In this document: positions 1 through 6,440 of the stretch, piece after piece
How the letters are laid out: every line of letters starts with the position of its first letter
Numbering within the stretch: the stretch's first letter is position 1
Source of the DNA: Desulfobacteraceae bacterium
GTDB taxonomy: Bacteria > Desulfobacterota > Desulfobacteria > Desulfobacterales > Desulfosalsimonadaceae
Length of the DNA: 6,440 nt
Direction of reading: 5' to 3'
Assembly: GCA_021162325.1 (NCBI GenBank)
Contig: JAGGYV010000373.1
Span: forward strand, 1 to 6,440
The notes under the pieces: generated by a model
The model's database searches: none
Seen by the model: the letters and a program-made list of their open reading frames with translations, nothing else
Told to the model about the DNA's origin: nothing
Position numbers and translations under genes: made by a program

Positions 1-2
1 GG

Positions 3-446
3 GAACTGGGTGATTCTCGCGCTCTTTTACCGATCCGTGAATGTCTTGAAAATGATTCTGAAATTCAATTGAAATATACGGCGATACGGGCATTGGGGAA
101 TTTGTCGTCAAATGATGCGCGAATAGTTTTACTGGATAAAATTTCCGACAAAACATTTCAAAATAAAGAATTTAATGAAAAAAAAGAATATTTTCATATT
201 TTGTCACGCTGGAAAGATCAGGAAATGATTGATTACCTGATCAAAATCCTGAAAAAAAAAACATTCATTCCCAATTCAAAGATCTATGAAATCAGGGCTT
301 GCGCAGCTCACGGCCTTGGACTTATCGGCAGCAGAGATGCGTTGCCGTTTTTATATAAGAGTCAAAGAGAGAATAACAAATTATTAAATGAATTTTCTGA
401 GTCTGCGATTAAAAGGATAGATCATGAAAGCCAAAAATCGGGTTAA
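3..446 (+). CDS. HEAT-repeat protein, C-terminal part (5' end outside window)
   Basis: The reading frame is open from the left edge, giving 147 residues before the TAA at 444-446. A TTG at 69 could be taken as a start, but the frame and the repeat pattern continue upstream of it, so this is the tail of a longer protein. The residues form paired amphipathic helices typical of HEAT/PBS-lyase-like repeats. Examples are the helix around residues 5-17 (SRALLPIRECLEN), the next at 20-34 (YTAIRALGNL), a third at about 59-82 (EKKEYFHIL then MIDYLIKIL), and the clearest at 95-119 (EIRACAAHGLGLIG followed by RDALPFLYK). Such alpha-solenoids usually act as protein-binding scaffolds, and no catalytic residues are visible. 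The gene overlaps the following HD-GYP gene by 23 bases in a different frame, so it is almost certainly in the same operon. A partner or regulator role for the HD-GYP protein is inference. Its N-terminal domains are unknown. Confidence 0.85.
   Translation, partial: ELGDSRALLPIRECLENDSEIQLKYTAIRALGNLSSNDARIVLLDKISDKTFQNKEFNEKKEYFHILSRWKDQEMIDYLIKILKKKTFIPNSKIYEIRACAAHGLGLIGSRDALPFLYKSQRENNKLLNEFSESAIKRIDHESQKSG
411..417 (+). promoter_or_regulatory. Ribosome binding site for the HD-GYP gene
   Basis: AAAAGGA lies inside the end of the HEAT-repeat gene, six bases before the ATG at 424. Its sequence and spacing are good for a Shine-Dalgarno site. It supports the choice of 424 as start and shows that the downstream gene can be initiated independently within the overlap. 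Confidence 0.7.
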
Positions 447-1824
447 TTCTCCGAAAACGAAAACAAATTTAATCAATCAACTGTCTGTTTTATTGCGTTC
501 TGCCGAAGTTCATCATGTCAAAAATATTGCTGTTGGCAAGGCCGTCAATAATTTTGTTTTGCAAGTCAATGAATTCATAAAAAATGAAGGCGATTTTGTC
601 CTTGAGTTAAGGGGTGCCTTCTTTTTTGTGAATGAATCCAGGATTCGTTATTCTTCTGAGGTCATGGTTAATTTTGACTATCTTGTGAGGCTTTTCAGAA
701 CATTGATGGTCGGCACGGTCATTATAAAATCCGGAATTGGAGCGAATGAGATAATTAGTTTAACGGAAGCGTTTGTCAAGGCCCCTGCGATAAACCCCTT
801 TGAAATTATTTCCCAGAAGATATCCCACATAAACAGTATTGCTGTTTATGAACTGAAAAAAATTGTTGAAGAAGATCTGCTGGATGCCCGAAAAATGGTT
901 AAAAAGTCTTATTTTAAGGCTGTTTCCTTTACCCAGGGAATAATGAATAACATTCAGTTGGGAGAGACGGTTGCCCTTAAAAAAGCCAAGCGGATGATTG
1001 TTTCTCTGGTTGATCGTATTATCGACCATGAACAGATTCTGCTGGGCATGACATCGATAAAAAATTATGATGAATACACGTATCATCATTGTGTGAATGT
1101 CAGCATTATGTCTGTCGCATTGGGCCAGCGGCTGGGGTTGGGTATGAAACAACTGATAGAACTCGGTATGGTTTCATTGTTCCATGACATCGGAAAGTTG
1201 AAAATTCCCGCCAAGATATTGAATAAAAAAACTCAACTGACGGATGAAGAGTGGCAGGTGATAAAAAAACATCCCGTTGAAGGGGTTCGCTTCCTGCTAA
1301 AGATGAAGCATGTGGATTCTGTTTCAATTCGCTCTGCCATCGTCGCGTTTGAACATCATATGTTTTATAACAACACCGGGTATCCGCTGGTTAAAAAACC
1401 CTTTTCCCTTGATTTGTACAGCCGAATTGTCACGCTTGCTGATCAGTATGATGCGATGACATCCGCTCGGGTGTATTCAAGAAATCCCATGTCCCCGGAC
1501 AAAGCATTAAATCTGATGATCAAGCAGGCCGGCAGTCAGCTTGATCCCCTGCTGCTGCAATTTTTTATTAATATGGTCGGCATATATCCTGTGGGTACTC
1601 TGGTGACTCTGGATTCAATGGAACTGGGGCTTGTGTACGAAAGCAATCCCGGATTTGTCAACCGACCGCGTATTTTTATAATCGCAGACAGCAGCGGCAA
1701 TCAGGTGGATGCGTTTCAGGTCGATCTGGCAGAAAAAAATAACGAGGGCGATTATATAAAAACGATTGTCAGAACATTAGATGCCGACAAGTGGGATATT
1801 AATATCGCTGAATATTTAATGTAA
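424..1824 (+). CDS. HD-GYP domain protein, probable cyclic-di-GMP phosphodiesterase
   Basis: A complete 466-residue cytoplasmic protein with no signal peptide or membrane segment. Residues 1 to about 190 form a variable N-terminal region without a recognised receiver or PAS domain. Residues about 195-385 are the HD-GYP domain. The visible metal ligands are H222 (in HCVNV), H254-D255 (HDIGK 254-258, with K257), H283 (KKHP), H311-H312 and D340 (LADQYDAM). The GYP triplet is at 319-321. A C-terminal module from about residue 386 (YPVGTLVTL onward) is common after HD-GYP domains. The family hydrolyses cyclic di-GMP to pGpG or GMP and so lowers the signal that favours biofilm over motility. The segment between HH and GYP is unusual (MFYNNT, where ERWDGT or similar is typical). 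The position four residues before H222 is Tyr, not the Glu that serves as third-metal ligand in RpfG/PmGH-like members, so a two-metal site is expected. Activity is likely but unproven. The gene follows the HEAT-repeat gene with a 23-base overlap, and its 3' end overlaps the convergent GNAT gene by 26 bases. Confidence 0.93.
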   Translation: MKAKNRVNSPKTKTNLINQLSVLLRSAEVHHVKNIAVGKAVNNFVLQVNEFIKNEGDFVLELRGAFFFVNESRIRYSSEVMVNFDYLVRLFRTLMVGTVIIKSGIGANEIISLTEAFVKAPAINPFEIISQKISHINSIAVYELKKIVEEDLLDARKMVKKSYFKAVSFTQGIMNNIQLGETVALKKAKRMIVSLVDRIIDHEQILLGMTSIKNYDEYTYHHCVNVSIMSVALGQRLGLGMKQLIELGMVSLFHDIGKLKIPAKILNKKTQLTDEEWQVIKKHPVEGVRFLLKMKHVDSVSIRSAIVAFEHHMFYNNTGYPLVKKPFSLDLYSRIVTLADQYDAMTSARVYSRNPMSPDKALNLMIKQAGSQLDPLLLQFFINMVGIYPVGTLVTLDSMELGLVYESNPGFVNRPRIFIIADSSGNQVDAFQVDLAEKNNEGDYIKTIVRTLDADKWDINIAEYLM

Positions 1825-2350
1825 ACGTTTTACAATTAATTTGATATACGGGGATGTCTATGCCGGCCGGCCGGCTCAGTTTCGAAAAAGCGTAAGTGAA
1901 ACCCAGTTTTTCGAGAACGCGGATGCTTCCCATATTTTGAGGATGTGTACACGCAAGGATTTGGTCAATATCAGACAACTGGTAGGATTCGGAGAGGACA
2001 GCGGATGCCGCTTCCGCTGCATAACCGTTAAACCATGCGTCCCTGCAGTAACGGTATCCTAATTCAATATGATCCAGAAATTTTGAATACCTGATTTCAC
2101 ACCAGCCGATATACCGATTCGGATTTTTTGTATAGACCGCCCGTTTTTCAAATTCATTGCTGCCTGTCCGGTCAAGACCGGCTTTGAATTTCGCAAGGGC
2201 AGTCTCCCGGGTCCAGTGAAAAATACTCCCATCACCAATATATTGCATTACCTCAGGATCTTTGCTCATGGCAAAGAATCCTTCAAAATCATTTAAAGAT
2301 TCTTTTTTTAACTGTAATCTGGGGGTGACAACAAGGGGGCTAATAGTCAT
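1799..2350 (-). CDS. GNAT N-acetyltransferase, RimJ/RimL-like
   Basis: A complete 183-residue protein, the usual length for RimJ/RimL-type acetyltransferases (Acetyltransf_3 group). It opens with the family's beta-strand pattern (VVTPRLQLKK, residues 7-16), then ELGYRYCRDAWFNGYAAEA (96-114), which corresponds to the central strand and the acetyl-CoA pyrophosphate-binding turn. It also has HPQNMGSIRVLEKLGF (136-151), the classic Asn/Ser and KLGF signature of the C-terminal CoA-binding part. The family transfers acetyl from acetyl-CoA to protein N-termini or small amines, and the substrate cannot be read from sequence. The ATG at 2348-2350 lies within the end of darP (11-base overlap). Only a weak AAAGAAA precedes it, so translation is probably coupled to darP. 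That neighbour makes a ribosomal protein a reasonable but untested substrate. The 3' end overlaps the oppositely oriented HD-GYP gene by 26 bases. It could instead be a general antibiotic- or metabolite-modifying GNAT. Confidence 0.9.
   Translation of the reverse strand: MTISPLVVTPRLQLKKESLNDFEGFFAMSKDPEVMQYIGDGSIFHWTRETALAKFKAGLDRTGSNEFEKRAVYTKNPNRYIGWCEIRYSKFLDHIELGYRYCRDAWFNGYAAEAASAVLSESYQLSDIDQILACTHPQNMGSIRVLEKLGFTYAFSKLSRPAGIDIPVYQINCKTFTLNIQRY
1862..1875. repeat. Perfect GC-only palindrome (CCGG repeats) inside the GNAT gene
   Basis: GCCGGCCGGCCGGC is identical to its reverse complement and is pure G+C in an otherwise moderate-GC region. It encodes part of the Ser-Arg-Pro-Ala-Gly stretch near residues 159-163 of the acetyltransferase. 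It is not followed by a T-run on either strand, so it does not look like an intrinsic terminator. It may be a chance product of codon choice. Confidence 0.6.
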
Positions 2351-2849
2351 AGATTTCTTTAAGGTAGCGAAAAAGTACCCTTGATGCCTTTGCTGCTTTG
2401 GCTGTTTCCTTTGGCTGTCGCGCGTTTCTTGCCAGTTGATTCAGGCGTTGCCGCTGGGCGTTTGGAAAGCGGCTAATAATTTCCTCCATAACGTCTATGT
2501 TCCCTTTTATGAGTTCATCCCGCCATGTTTCAATTTTTTTAAAAGAGGCTGCTTTTTGATAATTGCCCTGCTGGATATTAATAAGAAATTTTTGTATTGG
2601 CTCAGCATCAATCTTCCGCATTAATTTTCCGATATATTGCATTTGTCTGCGTTTTGCTTCATGTTGTGATATTTGATGTGCATCTTTAACAGCGGTTAAG
2701 AGTGCTTCGGGTAAATGAATAGTTCTAAGCTGGTCGGGTGAAAGCGCCACAAGTTGCTCCCCCAGTTTTTGTAACGCTTTAACTTCATTCTTCATCTGCG
2801 TTTTACTGTTTCGTCCATTATCCGGTTTTTGAAAAATTTGTTTTTCCAT
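2340..2849 (-). CDS. darP: Dual-action ribosomal maturation protein DarP (YjgA, DUF615)
   Basis: A complete 169-residue, highly basic, all-helical protein, slightly shorter than the roughly 183 residues of E. coli YjgA. Family hallmarks are in order: SKTQMKNE near the start (residues 15-22), LQKLGEQLVALSPDQL (26-41), the RRQMQYIGKLMR signature (67-78), ETWRDELI (107-114), and the C-terminal RQRLNQLARNA and SRVLFRYLKEI blocks (133-143 and 156-166). In E. coli, DarP binds late 50S precursors and helps the peptidyl-transferase region of 23S rRNA mature. The start at 2849 is preceded by AAAGAGAAA at 2863-2855, a usable though weak Shine-Dalgarno site. The stop lies inside the start of the downstream GNAT gene, so the two form a bicistronic unit. 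The gene is divergent from the membrane-protein/rapA pair. Confidence 0.94.
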   Translation of the reverse strand: MEKQIFQKPDNGRNSKTQMKNEVKALQKLGEQLVALSPDQLRTIHLPEALLTAVKDAHQISQHEAKRRQMQYIGKLMRKIDAEPIQKFLINIQQGNYQKAASFKKIETWRDELIKGNIDVMEEIISRFPNAQRQRLNQLARNARQPKETAKAAKASRVLFRYLKEIYDY

Positions 2850-2866
2850 TTTTATTTCTCTTTAAA

Positions 2867-2898
2867 AATATGGATTTTTTTATTTGAGCAACAGTCAA
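2867..2898 (-). promoter_or_regulatory. Possible darP promoter (weak)
   Basis: On the minus strand a good -35-like TTGACT (2898-2893) is followed after 20 bases by a poor -10-like CATATT (2872-2867). The spacing is longer than the 16-18 bases preferred by sigma-70. The region must contain the darP promoter unless transcription comes from elsewhere, but this exact assignment is tentative. Confidence 0.25.
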
Positions 2899-2911
2899 GA
2901 TCGTGTATAGT
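2884..2911 (+). promoter_or_regulatory. Sigma-70-like promoter for the membrane protein-rapA operon
   Basis: TTGAGC (2884-2889) and TATAGT (2906-2911) are separated by 16 bases, each close to the sigma-70 consensus. A TG directly before the -10 may help. Transcription would begin about 2918, leaving a leader of roughly 27 bases. It is the best promoter match in the only real intergenic gap. It overlaps the putative darP -35 on the other strand, so the two directions could compete. Confidence 0.5.
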
Positions 2912-2944
2912 AAAAAATTTTGAACCAAATGAAAATATATATTT

Positions 2945-3619
2945 ATGAAAAACAAATTTAATCTTAGAAGTATTTATAGTTCCGAAGCTGGAAGGATGCT
3001 GTTTGTCTCTATTTTCCTGCTTTTGATTTTTTTAGCAATTGTTGGATATGCTTTTGCAAGGGATTTTGTCCTTGGCCGGACGCTTCTTGGTGCGTTTTTT
3101 GCGCATACACTCGGCGGCAGGGCAGCGGGTGTCGGCCTTTGCATTGCTTTTGATATGAATATCTATTTAACGATTTTTTACAACATGTTTCTGGAAGTTT
3201 TGATTGTGTGTTTCAGCTTTTCTCTGTTTTTGTATTCATTCACCAATCAATATTTTCGCGGCGGTTTTTTACAAAAAGCCATTAAAAATTCCGAAAGAAA
3301 TGCGCGCAAATATGAAGAAGTTATTTCCAGATATGGCTGGATCGGGATTTTTATTTTCGTCATGATACCCTTGCCGGTTACCGGCCCGGTGGTGGGATCG
3401 TTTATTGCCTATTTTCTCTGCATGAACCTTTGGAAAAATTTTTTAACCGTATTCTCCGGTACTTTTGTTGCGATCGTGCTCTGGAGCGTGTTCTTTGAGT
3501 TTTTAAGCGATCATATTACCAAGATACAGGGCGTATTCGCGGTCATTGCCATTGTTGTTATGGTTTACTTTTTAAAGCATATTCGAAACTGGTTTTTGAA
3601 AGACGGTTTTGGTTCCTGA
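2945..3619 (+). CDS. Polytopic membrane protein, small multidrug export family (COG2426-like)
   Basis: A complete 224-residue inner-membrane protein. Hydrophobic segments lie at about residues 19-37, 72-98, 130-157, 164-186 and 194-211, with a polar, charged loop at about 103-129. The two recognisable blocks are GGRAAGVGLCIAF with the following YNMFLEVLIV (57-88), and YGWIGIFIFVMIPLPVTGP (130-148). The second is the proline-rich re-entrant-like motif typical of the putative small multidrug export family (PF06695), which is distantly reminiscent of DedA/VTT proteins. Transport activity is a family label with little experimental support, so the substrate is unknown. No clear Shine-Dalgarno site precedes the ATG at 2945. 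An in-frame ATG at 2996 has GGAAGG directly against it, too close to work well, and would cut into the first membrane segment. The stop TGA shares its last base with the rapA start codon. Confidence 0.75.
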   Translation: MKNKFNLRSIYSSEAGRMLFVSIFLLLIFLAIVGYAFARDFVLGRTLLGAFFAHTLGGRAAGVGLCIAFDMNIYLTIFYNMFLEVLIVCFSFSLFLYSFTNQYFRGGFLQKAIKNSERNARKYEEVISRYGWIGIFIFVMIPLPVTGPVVGSFIAYFLCMNLWKNFLTVFSGTFVAIVLWSVFFEFLSDHITKIQGVFAVIAIVVMVYFLKHIRNWFLKDGFGS

Positions 3620-6440
3620 TGAATAAATATGTTAAAGGGCAGCGATGGATCAGTGAGATGGAACCGGAACTGGGGCTTGGAACCATTGAAGTCGTTTCGC
3701 AGCGGATGATTTGTGTCAGTTTTTTTGGTAGTCAGGCAGAGCGGCAGTATGCAACCGCAACCGCCCCCTTAAAAAGAGTCAGGTTCAGACCCGGAGAGGA
3801 GATAATGTCCCGGGATGAATTTAAAGTGCGTATCGAAGTTGTCAGCGAAATCAACGGACTGATATTATACAGCGGGAATGGAATCGAGATTCCTGAATAT
3901 CAAATTTGTGATACCATCAGTTTTTCAACGCCAAAAGAGCGATTGATCAACGGACTGGTGGATTCAAACGAAATCTTTAATCTTCGGTTTGACACCCTCA
4001 ACCATATGGCCCGATCAAAAAAATCGCCGGTTCGCGGTTTTGTCGGCGGTCGTGTGGATCTGATTGGGCACCAGTTTTATATTGCGTCAGAAGTCGCTGC
4101 ACGGTTTGCGCCACGGGTTCTTCTGTCCGATGAAGTCGGTCTGGGAAAAACCATAGAAGCAGGGCTAATCATCCATCGTCTTCTCGAATGTGAAAGAATC
4201 CGACGGGTGCTCATTATTGTACCGGATTCATTGGTCCATCAATGGTTTGTTGAGTTCTGGCGACGGTTTAACCTGCTTTTTAAAATATTTGACGAATCCT
4301 TTTGCCAATCTGCTGAATCACAGGATCCAGGTATTAATCCCTTTCTTGAAAACCAGTTAGGTATTTGCAGTATTCGCTTTTTTGATAATAAACGTCGGAA
4401 GCAGCAAGCCTTGAATGCCGGGTGGGATATGCTGGTAGTGGATGAGGCCCATCATATTTTGGAAAACAGTCCGGCGTACCAGTTTATTGAATCCCTGGGT
4501 CAGGCTTCTTCAGGGATGATGCTGTTAACCGCCACCCCTGATCAAATGGGGGAACGCAGTCATTTTGCCCGTCTTAAACTCCTGGATCCGGCCCGGTATC
4601 ATGATTTTGATGCATTTTTACAAAATGCCGACAATTATCAGAAACTTGCCGAACTCATCGATCAGATCAACAGTGGCAAAATTGAAAATATTGATTTTGA
4701 AACTGCGGCATTGATTTCAGGGTTCCGGTTTAAAGAAGACAAAAAGCGTTTTGAATTCCTTGTAAGGGGCAGTGAAACAGATCGGAAAAAAATTGTTGGA
4801 GAAATTCTGGATCGGCAGGGAACAGGACGCGTGATTTTTCGGAATACGCGTTCCACCATTTCCTGGTTTCCCCGGCGGGTTGAAAATCTATACCCGATTG
4901 ACGCAACATCAGCAAATATTCGCCTGGTAAATATGGAATTAATGGCTGCGTTAAAGGGTGATAAGAGTGAGGCGTCTTTTGATTATCAGAATGATCCCCG
5001 GATTTTGTTTCTGGTGGATCTTCAAAAAAGACTGACCGGTAAAAAAATCCTCGTTATTTGCCGGTCTCCGGATAAATCCATGGCCATTGGAGCGGCGGTT
5101 AAAAAATATGTAAATGTTAAAATTGCCCTTTTTAATGAAAAAATGACCCTGATCCAGCGGGACAGGAATGCGGCCTGGTTTTCCGAAAAACAAGGGGCCC
5201 AGATCATGATCTGTTCGGAAATCGGCAGTGAAGGACGAAATTTTCAGTTTGCTCATCATCTGGTGATGTTTGATCTTCCCTTAAATCCGGAACTGCTGGA
5301 GCAGCGTGTCGGTCGCCTGGACAGGATCGGACAGACCCAGGATATTTATATTCACATTCCGTATCTTAAAGGCAGTGCCTGGGAGATTCTCGTGAACTGG
5401 TACAGTTCCGGGCTTGGGATTTTTGAAAATAACGTCAATGGGATTCATCATCTGTACAAACAATTTGGTCAACAGGTTGTGAATCTTTTAATGGCCAACA
5501 TCGAACATGGCAAACGGTCTGAATCTGATTTTTTCGATTTGGTCAGCGAAACGGCAACCTGTCGAAGCGACTTGGCCGAAAAATACGAAAAGGGGCGGAA
5601 TAAAATACTTGAGCTGAATTCGTTTCATGCGGGTACGGCAAAAAAACTGACGGATAAAATAACCGCCATTGATGAAAGCCGGGATCTGGATGATTTTATG
5701 CTCAGAATTTTTGATCATTACAGGGTTCAGACAGATGAGATTTCAGATCGCACCTGGCGGTTGCATTTTAATGATATGACCGGTTCTGAATTTCCGGTAC
5801 CCGCCCTGGGTGAAAGCAAGCGGGTGGTCACTTTTGAGAGGGCACAGGCATGTACCAGGGGGGAAATTGATTTTTTGAGCTGGGATCACCCGATGGTGAG
5901 CGGGGCCATGGAAATGCTGCTGGGTACGGAAAAGGGCAATAGCTGCCTTGCGGTGTGGGATGATTCCGGAAATCAGGGTATTCTTTTGGAGGCTGTCTAT
6001 GTCCTCGAATGTATCGCACCGTCAGGGCTGCACATAGAGCGTTTTCTTCCGCCACTGCCCCTTCGCATCGTTGTGGACAGTTCTGGCAATGATGTGGCTG
6101 AAAAATATCCGCTGGCTGTATTTGAAGAAAATCTTCAAGATCTTTCCGGTTCCTGGCTGATGGAAAACAGGGAAATTACGGAAATATTTTTGCCGGAGAT
6201 GGTCATCGTCTCGGCGGGAATTGTTGAAATATCCGTCCAGTCCATGATTACGTCGGCAGTTGCAGAAATTGAATCCGTCATGGGAGTTGAAATTCGGAGA
6301 TTAAAGGATCTACAAAAGGTAAATACGGATATCAGCAAAGATGAAATCAAGATCATGGAAAATGAAAAACAGGTGCTTTGCAGACATGTTGGTGCTGCCC
6401 GGTTTCGGCTCGATGCCCTTCGGGTTGTTTTGATGACGTA
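3619..6440 (+). CDS. rapA: RNA polymerase-associated ATPase RapA (HepA), reaching the right edge
   Basis: An uninterrupted frame of 940 codons with no stop. The window ends with MT and the two bases TA, and the C-terminus (RLDALRVVLMT) aligns with the last residues of E. coli RapA (968 aa), so a stop probably completes at the next base. RapA is a SWI2/SNF2 ATPase that binds RNA polymerase and recycles it from stalled or post-termination complexes. The N-terminal region, about residues 1-105 with GQRWISEMEPELGLG at 7-21, matches RapA's Tudor/SH3-like regulatory domain. Helicase motifs are intact: Walker A DEVGLGKT (171-178), motif Ia IIVP (199-202), DEAH (275-278), LLTATP (302-307), motif V CSEIGSEGRNFQFA (532-545) and motif VI QRVGRLDRIGQ (562-572). 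The RapA-specific C-terminal half is also present (WDHPMVSGAMEMLL, RFLPPLPLRIVVD). The start is fixed by alignment of the N-terminus. It has no Shine-Dalgarno site and overlaps the previous stop by one base, implying coupled translation. Confidence 0.96.
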   Translation, partial: MNKYVKGQRWISEMEPELGLGTIEVVSQRMICVSFFGSQAERQYATATAPLKRVRFRPGEEIMSRDEFKVRIEVVSEINGLILYSGNGIEIPEYQICDTISFSTPKERLINGLVDSNEIFNLRFDTLNHMARSKKSPVRGFVGGRVDLIGHQFYIASEVAARFAPRVLLSDEVGLGKTIEAGLIIHRLLECERIRRVLIIVPDSLVHQWFVEFWRRFNLLFKIFDESFCQSAESQDPGINPFLENQLGICSIRFFDNKRRKQQALNAGWDMLVVDEAHHILENSPAYQFIESLGQASSGMMLLTATPDQMGERSHFARLKLLDPARYHDFDAFLQNADNYQKLAELIDQINSGKIENIDFETAALISGFRFKEDKKRFEFLVRGSETDRKKIVGEILDRQGTGRVIFRNTRSTISWFPRRVENLYPIDATSANIRLVNMELMAALKGDKSEASFDYQNDPRILFLVDLQKRLTGKKILVICRSPDKSMAIGAAVKKYVNVKIALFNEKMTLIQRDRNAAWFSEKQGAQIMICSEIGSEGRNFQFAHHLVMFDLPLNPELLEQRVGRLDRIGQTQDIYIHIPYLKGSAWEILVNWYSSGLGIFENNVNGIHHLYKQFGQQVVNLLMANIEHGKRSESDFFDLVSETATCRSDLAEKYEKGRNKILELNSFHAGTAKKLTDKITAIDESRDLDDFMLRIFDHYRVQTDEISDRTWRLHFNDMTGSEFPVPALGESKRVVTFERAQACTRGEIDFLSWDHPMVSGAMEMLLGTEKGNSCLAVWDDSGNQGILLEAVYVLECIAPSGLHIERFLPPLPLRIVVDSSGNDVAEKYPLAVFEENLQDLSGSWLMENREITEIFLPEMVIVSAGIVEISVQSMITSAVAEIESVMGVEIRRLKDLQKVNTDISKDEIKIMENEKQVLCRHVGAARFRLDALRVVLMT

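Noticed and set aside
69..446. A 125-residue gene starting at TTG 69
   Set aside because: The frame stays open to the left edge and the HEAT helix pattern continues upstream, so 69 is an internal Leu codon.
760..1327. Minus-strand open frames inside the HD-GYP gene
   Set aside because: They lie opposite a gene with clear catalytic motifs, show no family features, and overlap one another.
1820..1834. Hairpin TGTAAA-CGT-TTTACA as a terminator for the HD-GYP gene
   Set aside because: The stem is only six mostly A/T pairs and is followed by AATTAATTTG, not a T-run. It is too weak to call.
1841..2062. Plus-strand 73-codon frame opposite the GNAT gene
   Set aside because: It is a shadow of a well-supported acetyltransferase and has no recognisable protein features.
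459..2961. Shared short string AAAACAAATTTAAT near 459 and near 2948 as a direct repeat
   Set aside because: It is a 14-base AT-rich match encoding Lys/Asn/Leu-type codons in two unrelated genes. There are no flanking duplications or mobile-element genes, so it is most likely chance.
4662..6356. Several minus-strand frames of 60-100 codons opposite rapA
   Set aside because: rapA is continuous and strongly conserved across this whole span. The antisense frames have low-complexity or arbitrary composition.

Overview
The window is a gene-dense piece of a Gram-negative bacterial chromosome with moderate, slightly AT-leaning base composition. A HEAT-repeat gene overlapping an HD-GYP gene, together with DarP and RapA homologues, fits a deltaproteobacterium-like sulfate-reducer lineage (Desulfobacterota) best. 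A gammaproteobacterium cannot be excluded. This taxonomic guess rests on gene content and protein flavour only. Five complete genes and one 5'-truncated gene can be read. The last gene, rapA, runs to the right edge and probably ends within a base of it. I see no RNA genes, insertion sequences, CRISPR arrays or phage genes.

Left part (3-1824, + strand): the C-terminal end of a HEAT-repeat protein overlaps by 23 bases a complete HD-GYP protein, a probable cyclic-di-GMP phosphodiesterase with all core metal ligands. The tight overlap suggests a scaffold/regulator plus enzyme pair made together.

Middle (1799-2849, - strand): darP (yjgA), a 50S ribosome assembly factor, is followed by a RimJ/RimL-type GNAT acetyltransferase whose start lies inside the end of darP. 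The GNAT gene converges on the HD-GYP gene and their 3' ends overlap by 26 bases, so there is no intergenic space for a conventional terminator.

Right part (2945-6440, + strand): a divergent 95-base gap carries a plausible sigma-70 promoter. It leads into a polytopic membrane protein of the small multidrug export (COG2426/PF06695-like) family, whose stop codon shares a base with the start of rapA. RapA is a SWI2/SNF2-type ATPase that recycles RNA polymerase. I translated it by eye across 940 codons with no stop or frameshift, and all helicase motifs are intact.

Overall this is mostly core-type cellular machinery: second-messenger turnover, ribosome assembly and RNA polymerase recycling. The most interesting aspects are the coupled gene pairs (HEAT/HD-GYP, darP/GNAT, membrane protein/rapA) and a divergent GYP signature. 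No strong evidence for a wholly new system was found. No stretch over 300 bases lacks a gene.
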